From positions 1 through 8,399 of the forward strand of contig WRFT01000072.1 of the NCBI GenBank assembly GCA_009776385.1: a DNA stretch of 8,399 nucleotides. Reading direction: 5' to 3'. The stretch is from Clostridia bacterium. Lineage in GTDB: Bacteria > Bacillota > Clostridia > Christensenellales > Aristaeellaceae. The position numbers and the translations under genes are program-made. Positions 1 to 5,670 of this stretch are shown here, piece after piece. The notes beneath the pieces are model-generated. The model saw nothing but the letters and a program-made list of their open reading frames with translations, was not told the DNA's origin and made no database searches. Within the stretch, counting starts at the first letter, position 1. Each line of letters starts with the position of its first letter.

Positions 1-829
1 CGTCCATGGCGACGCTGCGCCGGTATTCTCGGCTCTCCTTGGCCGTTACGACGCAATGCCCGCATACCTCCTCGATAAACCGATAACGCATATCGGCCAA
101 GGCGGCTTCCCTATCCAGCCCCAGTTCCGTTTCCATCTCCAAGACGGCATGCTCAATTAAGTCCTTTTCGTTTTGCGTCAGGCGCAGGGCGTCCAGAATG
201 GGTTCATCGCCTTCCACCAGCTTTGTGGCGGCGAAACGGGCGGGAATGCCCTGCCTTTGCGCATGGTCCTCTATGTGATGAGAAATGGCGTGAATCACCC
301 GATGAACGGCGCCGGAACAAAAATCTATGCGCTGGGGCTTTATATGGTTATGAACCACATCGACAGCCCGGTTGATGAGCTCTGCGAGCCCCTGATTTTT
401 TGCGGCAGCAATGGGTACGGCCTGTATACCGAGCGATTCTTTGAGTTGATTGATATCAATGCTGCCATTGTTGACTTGCACCTCATCCATCATGTTCAGG
501 GCGAGCACCATCGGTATTTGCAATTCTATTAACTGCAAGGTTAGGTATAAGTTGCGCTCGATGTTCGTCGCGTCAACGATGTTAATTAAGCCGTCCGGTT
601 TATGCTTGAGCAGGAAGTCGCGCGTAATCATTTCTTCGCTTGTATAGGGAGACAAGGAGTATATGCCGGGTAAATCCGCCAAGGATACGTCATGACGGCC
701 GCTTACAAAGCCCGTTTTTTGGTCGACCGTGACGCCGGGAAAGTTGCCGACATGCCGGTTGGAACCCGTCAACTGGTTAAACAACGTGGTTTTTCCGCTG
801 TTTTGATTGCCAACGAGCGCCAAGATCAT
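1..829 (-). CDS. feoB: Ferrous iron transporter FeoB, N-terminal G-protein region (partial)
   Basis: FeoB is the membrane permease for Fe(2+) uptake, with a cytosolic GTPase domain at its N-terminus. The 276 codons in the window read open from an ATG at 829 to the left edge. Visible G-protein motifs are G1 GNQNSGKT at residues 7-14, a G2 threonine in GNFPGVT (28-34), G3 DLPG (52-55), G4 NMMD (112-115) and a probable G5 around AAAKNQG. A helical region follows, and the window ends just about where the transmembrane permease should begin, so no membrane segment is seen. The ATG overlaps the feoA stop as ATGA, and a GGAGG (840-844) lies 10 nt upstream inside feoA. This indicates translational coupling. 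The gene should continue for several hundred codons beyond the window. Family assignment is very secure. Confidence 0.96.
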   Translation of the reverse strand, partial: MILALVGNQNSGKTTLFNQLTGSNRHVGNFPGVTVDQKTGFVSGRHDVSLADLPGIYSLSPYTSEEMITRDFLLKHKPDGLINIVDATNIERNLYLTLQLIELQIPMVLALNMMDEVQVNNGSIDINQLKESLGIQAVPIAAAKNQGLAELINRAVDVVHNHIKPQRIDFCSGAVHRVIHAISHHIEDHAQRQGIPARFAATKLVEGDEPILDALRLTQNEKDLIEHAVLEMETELGLDREAALADMRYRFIEEVCGHCVVTAKESREYRRSVAMD

Positions 830-1056
830 ACCCCTATTTCCTCCACCGTAATCTGCCCCGCGTCTTCCAGGCGAAGGGACAGCACGTATCCCCGAAGCTG
901 TAACTCCATGGGGTCTCCCAAAGGGGCAAGCTTCTTGACGCAAACCACGGTGCGCGGCGTGATACCCATATCCAGCAGACGGCGCCGCAGCGCTTTTCCC
1001 CCGCCGACTGTCAGCACACGGCCGCTTTTCCCAACGCCCAAATCCCGCAGCGTCAT
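826..1056 (-). CDS. feoA: Ferrous iron transport protein FeoA
   Basis: FeoA is a small cytosolic SH3-like protein that is needed for, or modulates, FeoB-dependent Fe(2+) uptake. The 76 residues match the usual family length. Typical FeoA features are the N-terminal MTLRDL, the central RRRLLDMGITPRT (24-36) and the C-terminal GDPMELQLRGYVLSLR block (47-62). The ATG at 1056 is preceded by AAGGGG about 8 nt upstream and by a near-consensus promoter (1100-1128). It is the first gene of a leftward feoA-feoB operon, with an ATGA overlap into feoB. A candidate operator (1077-1092) lies between the -10 box and the start codon, so repression by the divergently encoded DtxR-like protein is likely. No separate FeoC gene is seen. 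Confidence 0.95.
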   Translation of the reverse strand: MTLRDLGVGKSGRVLTVGGGKALRRRLLDMGITPRTVVCVKKLAPLGDPMELQLRGYVLSLRLEDAGQITVEEIGV

Positions 1057-1076
1057 GGTGTATTCCCCTTAACTTA

Positions 1077-1092
1077 GTTAGTTACCGCTAAC
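1077..1092. promoter_or_regulatory. Candidate DtxR-family operator at the feoA promoter
   Basis: The + strand reads GTTAGTTACCGCTAAC: GTTA, 8 nt, TAAC. A wider imperfect palindrome spans 1078-1095 (7 of 9 base pairs match). The site lies just downstream of the feoA -10 box, over the predicted start of transcription. The same GTTAGTTA-N4-TAAC pattern recurs at 1240-1255 before the regulator gene. Its half-sites resemble the TTAGGTTAG/CTAACCTAA halves of the known DtxR/IdeR box, but only partly. Assigning it to the neighbouring regulator is inference. Confidence 0.6.
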
Positions 1093-1099
1093 CAAACAC

Positions 1100-1128
1100 A
1101 GTATACCTATGAGCCGGTTGATTGTCAA
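1100..1128 (-). promoter_or_regulatory. Sigma-70/SigA-type promoter of feoAB
   Basis: On the minus strand there is a perfect -35 TTGACA (1123-1128), a 17-nt spacer and a -10 TATACT (1100-1105). This is 11 of 12 consensus positions at optimal spacing. Transcription would start near 1093 and give a leader of about 35 nt before the feoA ATG at 1056. Such a strong core promoter on an iron uptake operon fits control by a repressor. Confidence 0.8.
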
Positions 1129-1131
1129 TCA
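1119..1131. promoter_or_regulatory. 13-bp perfect palindrome over the feoA -35 box
   Basis: TGATTGTCAATCA is a perfect inverted repeat (6-1-6) that contains the feoA -35 hexamer. Its outer TGAT/ATCA bases resemble the ends of the Bacillus Fur 7-1-7 box (TGATAAT-N-ATTATCA), but it is 2 bp shorter and the inner bases differ. It may be a second operator or only a chance palindrome built around TTGACA. No binding protein can be assigned. Confidence 0.3.
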
Positions 1132-1212
1132 CCCGCGACGGCCGCCTGTTATCCATACGGAAAAGACCCGCTGCCGTCCTCCCTGGACATGCCGTTGCGC
1201 ATTTTCATTGAT

Positions 1213-1242
1213 TTTACACGCCCACTGTGCTACCCTTATGTT
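1213..1242 (+). promoter_or_regulatory. Candidate promoter of the DtxR-like regulator/copA operon
   Basis: TTTACA (1213-1218), an 18-nt spacer and TATGTT (1237-1242) form a plausible but sub-optimal SigA promoter. The -10 overlaps the candidate operator at 1240-1255, which would suit autorepression. An alternative -35, TTGATT at 1208-1213, has no good -10 partner at 17 nt. It is clearly weaker than the feoA promoter on the other strand. Confidence 0.4.
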
Positions 1243-1255
1243 AGTTAATTATAAC
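1240..1255. promoter_or_regulatory. Candidate DtxR-family operator at the regulator/copA promoter
   Basis: GTTAGTTAATTATAAC has the same GTTAGTTA-N4-TAAC layout as the site at 1077-1092, matching at 12 of 16 positions with all differences in the central four bases. It overlaps the candidate -10 box and ends immediately before the ribosome binding site AGGTGG (1256-1261). Bound protein would block transcription of the regulator and copA. Autoregulation is inferred. Confidence 0.55.
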
Positions 1256-1268
1256 AGGTGGTGTGTTG

Positions 1269-1661
1269 ATGAGAACACCTATATCGGCTCAGAATTATTT
1301 AGAGACCATTTTAATGCTAAGCCAGAACAGCGGGCCTGTCAGGGCCATTGATATTGTCAATGAACTGGCGTATAAAAGGCCCAGCGTGAGCGTGGCGATG
1401 AAGAACCTGAGGGAAAGCGGCTATATTCTGGTAGACAACGAGGGCTACATCACACTGACCCCCAGCGGCCGCGACATCGCCCAAAGCATGTACGACCGCC
1501 ATATGCTGTTTACTGACTGGTTGATTTTTTTAGGTGTTGACAGGGATACCGCCGTCAGCGACGCCTGCAAGATAGAGCATGACATCAGCGAACAGAGCTA
1601 TAAGGCCATCAAGCAGCATATTGAAAGTTGGAAACAGGCCATTTACAAGCATCGGCTTTAG
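1269..1661 (+). CDS. DtxR/MntR-family metal-dependent transcriptional repressor, short form
   Basis: A predicted cytosolic DNA-binding regulator of 130 residues, with an N-terminal winged helix (about 5-65; recognition region near YKRPSVSVAMKNLRESG) and a dimerisation/metal-binding helical domain (about 66-125). It lacks the C-terminal SH3 domain of full-length DtxR, as MntR does. By alignment with MntR and DtxR from memory, the metal ligands are N9, E12, H78, C100, E103 and H104 (ACKIEH motif). Cysteine at position 100 corresponds to DtxR Cys102, whereas B. subtilis MntR has Glu99. This favours an iron-type rather than a manganese-type sensor, but that is inference. ATG at 1269 is chosen because AGGTGG (1256-1261) sits 7 nt upstream; in-frame GTG at 1263 and TTG at 1266 are too close to it. 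copA follows after 25 nt. Confidence 0.92.
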   Translation: MRTPISAQNYLETILMLSQNSGPVRAIDIVNELAYKRPSVSVAMKNLRESGYILVDNEGYITLTPSGRDIAQSMYDRHMLFTDWLIFLGVDRDTAVSDACKIEHDISEQSYKAIKQHIESWKQAIYKHRL

Positions 1662-1686
1662 GGTTGACGGGAATGAGGAGTGCGTT

Positions 1687-3999
1687 ATGAAAAAGATGGT
1701 GTTTGATGTGAACGGTATGCATTGTGCAGCCTGCGCCGCGCGCCTTGAGAAAGGCCTGTCGGGGTGCCGCGGCGTCACCGAGGCGCATGTCAACCTGATG
1801 ACAAACAGCATGACGGTCGCTTTTGACGACAGCTTAACAGACGCCCGCCAAATTGCCAGAGAGGTAGAAACAATAGGGTTCGAGGCGCTGCCCCGAATTA
1901 CCGCCGATGCGGCACATGCCGACAAGGCCCTCGAGCCGGGGCAGCCGGAGCGGCAAGCTTTAAAAAAACGACTGATGGTTTCCTTGCTGTTTACCGTTCC
2001 GCTTTTCTATCTGTCGATGGGCGGGATGCTCAGATGGCCGATACCTAAAATTTTGAACGGTATGGACCATGGTTTGGTTTACGCGCTGACCCTTTTCCTT
2101 TTAACGCTGCCCGTGCTGCTCGCGGGCCGCAAGACCTTTCAGGCCGGTTTTAAGAGCCTTATCAAACTATCGCCCAATATGGATTCACTCATCGTCATCG
2201 GCTGCGGAGCGGCTTTCACCTACGGCCTATACGCCCTGTATCGGATAGCATGGGGGGTAAGCCACGGCGACTTAGCGGCGGCGCATCACTTTTCGATGAA
2301 CCTGTATTTTGAATCCGCGGCGATGATTTTAACGCTGGTCACGCTGGGCAAATACCTTGAGGCGCGCGCCAAGGGGCATACCTCGCAGGCCATCGCCAAG
2401 CTGATGGATTTAACCCCCGCGTATGCCGCCGTCCTGCGGGACGGCGTTGAACATGACATGCCCATTGGTGATGTTCAAGCGGGCGATATCGTCATTGTTC
2501 GGGAGGGCGGCTCCATTCCGGCGGACGGCATGGTAACCGAGGGATACGCCGCCGTCGATGAGTCGGCTATCACGGGTGAAAGCCTTCCGCTTGAAAAACG
2601 TGAGGGCGACACGGTTACGGGCGGCACGGTAAGCCTATCGGGTTTTATCCGGGTGAGGGTTACGGCTGTCGGCGCGGACACGGCGCTGGCGAAGATTATC
2701 AGGCTTGTGGAGGAGGCGGCCGCCGGTCACGCGCCCATCGCGCGGACCGCCGATAAGGTCAGCGGTATTTTTGTTCCCTCGGTCATCGCCATCGCCGTCA
2801 TCGCCGCCGTTGTATGGCTGTTATTGGGGCATGACGCGGAGTTTGCCCTCACATGCGCGTTGTCTGTTTTGGTTATATCCTGCCCGTGCGCGCTTGGATT
2901 GGCGACACCCGCCGCCATCATGGCAGGCATTGGCAGGGGCGCGTCTTACGGAATATTAGTCAAGTCCGCGGAGGCGCTTGAAACCTTATGCGGTGCGGAT
3001 ACCCTCCTTTTGGATAAAACCGGAACCGTCACCCAAGGCCGCCCCACCATCACGGATATAATTCCGCTTGCGGTGAGTAAAGATGAACTGCTGACCCTCG
3101 CCGCGTCTTTGGAAAACATGTCGGGGCATCCCCTGTCCGTCCCCATTGTCAAGTGCGCGCAAGAGGCCGCGTTAACGCTGAAGGAGGTCACAAACTATAA
3201 CCTTATCCCCGGGAAAGGCATCTCAGGCACTATTGAAGGCGCGCGCATTCTGGGCGGGAACGAGAAAATGATGGCTTCCGAAAGCATACGGACCGACGCC
3301 TTATTAAGCTCCGCCCGGACGCTTGCCGACACGGGCAAGACCGTCTTGTATTTTGCCAAGGACGATGCCCTCATTGGTATTATCGCGGCGGCGGATACCT
3401 TAAAACCTACCGGCGCGGAGGCGGTAGCGGCCTTTATCAGCATGGGTTTGGATGTTATCATGCTGACGGGCGACCATCCGCGAACCGCCGAGGCGATATG
3501 CCGGCAAGCGGGCATCCTGAAAGCCCTTTCAGGCATGCTGCCGGAGGATAAGGAACGCGAAATTCAAGCCTTACAGGCGCGGCACAAAAAAGTGATCATG
3601 GTTGGCGACGGCATTAATGACGCGCCCGCGCTGGCCCGCGCGGACGTGGGTATAGCCATCGGGGCCGGAACGGACATAGCCATCGAGGCGGCTGATATTG
3701 TTCTGATGAAAAGCGATTTAAACGACGCGGCCGCGGCCATTCGGCTAAGCCGGGCGGTGATGCGCAACATTAAGCAGAACTTGTTTTGGGCGTTTATTTA
3801 CAATGTCATCGGCATACCCTTGGCGGCTGGCGTGTTTTACGGCGTTTTCGGTTGGCTGCTAAGCCCCATGGCAGCGGCGGCCGCTATGAGTTTTAGTTCC
3901 TTATCCGTGGTAACCAACGCGCTGCGGCTCAATTTTGCCCGGCCCGATAAAGCAAGCAAACGATATGAAAAACGCGGACAACACCGCAAGCCGCGCTGA
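1687..3999 (+). CDS. copA: Cu(+)-exporting P1B-1-type ATPase
   Basis: This membrane ATPase pumps Cu(+) out of the cytosol. The 770-residue protein has one N-terminal heavy-metal domain with GMHCAAC (C13, C16), then about eight membrane helices. Key motifs are TGES (296-299, actuator), CPC (C399, C401) in the sixth helix, phosphorylated D443 in DKTGT, HP at 481-482 with the upstream E476, TGDHP (594-598) and GDGINDAP (640-647). Y705-N706 in helix 7 and MSFSS (734-738) in helix 8, together with CPC, are the signature of Cu(+) rather than Zn/Cd or Fe/Co pumps. The usual SEHP reads SGHP. The ATG at 1687 follows GAGGAG (1675-1680) by 6 nt and begins just before the metal domain; the frame opens earlier, inside the regulator gene, but that part is not typical. 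Co-transcription with the DtxR-like gene is likely. No CsoR/CopY regulator or CopZ chaperone is seen nearby. Confidence 0.95.
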   Translation: MKKMVFDVNGMHCAACAARLEKGLSGCRGVTEAHVNLMTNSMTVAFDDSLTDARQIAREVETIGFEALPRITADAAHADKALEPGQPERQALKKRLMVSLLFTVPLFYLSMGGMLRWPIPKILNGMDHGLVYALTLFLLTLPVLLAGRKTFQAGFKSLIKLSPNMDSLIVIGCGAAFTYGLYALYRIAWGVSHGDLAAAHHFSMNLYFESAAMILTLVTLGKYLEARAKGHTSQAIAKLMDLTPAYAAVLRDGVEHDMPIGDVQAGDIVIVREGGSIPADGMVTEGYAAVDESAITGESLPLEKREGDTVTGGTVSLSGFIRVRVTAVGADTALAKIIRLVEEAAAGHAPIARTADKVSGIFVPSVIAIAVIAAVVWLLLGHDAEFALTCALSVLVISCPCALGLATPAAIMAGIGRGASYGILVKSAEALETLCGADTLLLDKTGTVTQGRPTITDIIPLAVSKDELLTLAASLENMSGHPLSVPIVKCAQEAALTLKEVTNYNLIPGKGISGTIEGARILGGNEKMMASESIRTDALLSSARTLADTGKTVLYFAKDDALIGIIAAADTLKPTGAEAVAAFISMGLDVIMLTGDHPRTAEAICRQAGILKALSGMLPEDKEREIQALQARHKKVIMVGDGINDAPALARADVGIAIGAGTDIAIEAADIVLMKSDLNDAAAAIRLSRAVMRNIKQNLFWAFIYNVIGIPLAAGVFYGVFGWLLSPMAAAAAMSFSSLSVVTNALRLNFARPDKASKRYEKRGQHRKPR

Positions 4000-4007
4000 C
4001 GCACGGC

Positions 4008-4883
4008 CTATGAAGCCTCGGTAAACCGTATCTCCAGCGAATCACACACGGGGCGATAACCGATTGTTTGATAAATGCTGTTGGAAGTCGGATTGGCCAA
4101 ATCGGTATACAGGACACACTTTAAAAAGCCCCGCTCCAGCATGAGGCGGCTGACAGCGGCCACGCAAGCCGTGGCATGCCCTTTCGCGCGAAAATAGGGA
4201 GGCGTATAGACATAGCCCACGCAACAGGCCGTTTCTACTTCCCTGGTGATCTTCGCCATAGAGACAGGCGTGCTTTGATCCTCCAGCATATACAACTGCC
4301 CCGACGCGATATGGTAACGCGCCTCATCGGCGAGGCTTTCAACCGGCGGCGATGAGCCAAAACAATCGTTGTTGAAGCCCTCCAGCCAATAAGGTAAAAA
4401 CGCCATGTCGCTCTCCCGCGCCAACCGCACGGGGCCTGGCTTTTCAAGGCCCGGAGTTACCCGCAGCAGTTGATATATCCGCTGCCTTTCTAAAATGTCG
4501 TACCGCAACCCCCGCGCCTTGGTATAATGCCGAGCGAACCCTTCGCTGAGCGCGTTCTCCGCCATGACGCCGCCGATAAGAATGCCCGTTTCCGCCAAAC
4601 CATTGGCCAGGCATTGAAGATGCGTGTCACCGACCGCGTCATCCGCGGCACACAGCGTCAAGCAATGCGGCGGCGTCATGACGGCTGCCAGCCGTATGCC
4701 CGACTCGTCCGACAGGACAGCCATCAACCAGTTTTTGGGGTCACGCCAACCGGCGGTATCCTGCCCCCGATGGCCTATGAGGATATTCCCAAGCGTTACG
4801 ATGTTTTTTTCTTCATGACGCATGAGGACAGCACGCGTATCGCGGCAGAACAAATGAACGTCCCGGTATGTTTTAAATGTCAT
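4008..4883 (-). CDS. GNAT-family N-acetyltransferase with an N-terminal extra domain
   Basis: A predicted cytosolic acetyl-CoA-dependent acyltransferase of 291 residues, substrate unknown. The C-terminal GNAT domain (about 150-290) shows the acetyl-CoA pyrophosphate-binding motif RAKGHA (232-237) after a YVYTPPYF strand. It ends with the common NPTSNSIYQTIGYRPV segment (264-279). The N-terminal half (1-145) has the alternating pattern of a second, degenerate GNAT-like fold, as in two-domain members of the family; that is inference. The ATG at 4883 is chosen for GGAGG (4896-4900), although the 12-nt spacing is long. An upstream in-frame TTG at 4991 would add a basic, low-complexity leader and is unlikely. 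The gene is convergent with copA, 8 nt between stops. No convincing promoter was found, only a -10-like TATAAA (4966-4971, minus strand) without a good -35. Confidence 0.85.
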   Translation of the reverse strand: MTFKTYRDVHLFCRDTRAVLMRHEEKNIVTLGNILIGHRGQDTAGWRDPKNWLMAVLSDESGIRLAAVMTPPHCLTLCAADDAVGDTHLQCLANGLAETGILIGGVMAENALSEGFARHYTKARGLRYDILERQRIYQLLRVTPGLEKPGPVRLARESDMAFLPYWLEGFNNDCFGSSPPVESLADEARYHIASGQLYMLEDQSTPVSMAKITREVETACCVGYVYTPPYFRAKGHATACVAAVSRLMLERGFLKCVLYTDLANPTSNSIYQTIGYRPVCDSLEIRFTEAS

Positions 4884-5059
4884 GCTTTTTATATACCTCC
4901 GTTGTTTTATCACGGGGAGGAATGGTATCCCCCGGCGGCCAGCGGGCCATATACCGATGGACCGGTTTATATTTATTCTATTACGCAACAAATAATCCTA
5001 TCTGTGCGTCTAATAGTAGGAGGATATTAAATTTCCTTTTGTATTTACCCCGGATGCGG

Positions 5060-5065
5060 TACAAT
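5060..5065 (+). promoter_or_regulatory. Candidate -10 box of the FHA-like/SEDS/PBP operon
   Basis: TACAAT matches five of six consensus -10 bases and lies 26 nt before the ATG at 5092. The best -35-like sequence is TTGTAT (5039-5044), with a short 15-nt spacer, so the promoter is weak or needs an activator. The operon must have a promoter nearby because the upstream gene points the other way. Confidence 0.35.
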
Positions 5066-5091
5066 ACGATACGTGAAGGGAGGCCGGGCAC

Positions 5092-5670
5092 ATGTCGGGA
5101 GAAGTATATGCCATTGTGGCGTCGGCCGCCCGGTATTGGTTCCTTTTTTTGGCCGTTATAATTGTTCTGCGCAGCTTTTCGTATTTACGCAAGGACAAGC
5201 GTTTACGAAAAAAGCAAGTCAAACGGCTTCCGGACGCGGGCTATGTAGGCGAGCTGATTGTACTGGCCGGTTCCGAGGATTTACCTGAGGGTACCGCGCT
5301 GCCGCTTCCGTGCGAGGGAATAATCGGGAGCCTGCGCATATGCGACGTGGTGGTGCCGGTTCCCGGCGTGGCGGACAGGCATATTTTGTTTACTTTTATA
5401 AAGGGGCATGGCTTGGAAGTGGCGCCCTACTCCCGAGGCGCTTTTCAAGTGGATAAAGACAGCTCATCCGGGCACGGCAAACCGTTGATGATGCTGCACG
5501 GGTCGCGCTTGACTATCGGGGAGGCTGTGCTGCGCATGCGCCTGTTTGTCGGGGTGGACGCGCCCGTCTACGCCGCGCCGCGGGATTTAGACCGTCAACC
5601 AGATGACGTGCCCGGGTATGTCCGGGCGTGGGATAATACGGATGAGGCGCAGGAGGATTTCCTTATATGA
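5092..5670 (+). CDS. Membrane-anchored protein with a degenerate FHA-like domain
   Basis: This 192-residue protein has one N-terminal membrane helix (about 12-31), followed by a basic stretch (RKDKRLRKKQVKR), so the rest should be cytosolic. Residues 70-155 resemble a forkhead-associated fold: IIGSLRICDVVVP (77-89), PGVADRHILF (91-100) and a terminal strand pair around LTIGEAVLRMRLFVG (140-154). FHA domains bind phosphothreonine. Here the canonical Arg after the conserved Gly appears as S80, and the Ser three residues before His97 as A94, so phosphopeptide binding is doubtful. The acidic tail (about 165-192) looks disordered. The ATG at 5092 follows AAGGGAGG (5076-5083) by 8 nt. The stop overlaps the SEDS gene as ATGA. 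Its position suggests a regulator or scaffold of the wall-synthesis pair encoded next. Confidence 0.75.
   Translation: MSGEVYAIVASAARYWFLFLAVIIVLRSFSYLRKDKRLRKKQVKRLPDAGYVGELIVLAGSEDLPEGTALPLPCEGIIGSLRICDVVVPVPGVADRHILFTFIKGHGLEVAPYSRGAFQVDKDSSSGHGKPLMMLHGSRLTIGEAVLRMRLFVGVDAPVYAAPRDLDRQPDDVPGYVRAWDNTDEAQEDFLI

Noticed and set aside
173..1072. Rightward open frames (173-532, 450-647, 692-1072) opposite feoB and feoA
   Set aside because: They lie antisense to two well-recognised genes and encode no recognisable protein; the minus strand reads as feoA and feoB through the whole region.
1118..1131. FNR/CRP-type box (TTGAT-N4-ATCAA) upstream of feoA
   Set aside because: The right half reads AATCA instead of ATCAA; the symmetry is centred as a 6-1-6 palindrome, not as an FNR site.
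1579..1686. Extended N-terminus for CopA starting inside the regulator gene
   Set aside because: The extra 36 residues are a frame-shifted reading of the regulator's 3' end, and GAGGAG places the start at 1687, right before the metal-binding domain.
2475..3770. Several antisense open frames within copA
   Set aside because: They are shadows of a GC-biased coding gene, with no ribosome binding sites or recognisable domains noted.
5018..5044. AGGAGG at 5018-5023 as the ribosome binding site of a small gene
   Set aside because: No ATG, GTG or TTG lies at a usable distance; the first TTG (5039) is 15 nt away and opens a frame with no recognisable product.
5046..5061. Imperfect palindrome TACC...GGTA between the -35-like and -10 sequences of the FHA-like operon
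   Set aside because: Only four outer pairs match continuously and there is no second copy; too weak to call an operator.
4527..5161. Rightward open frames opposite the GNAT gene and its upstream region (4527-5030, 4877-5161)
   Set aside because: They are antisense to, or upstream of, clear genes with no protein family resemblance. The second overlaps the start of the FHA-like gene in another frame.
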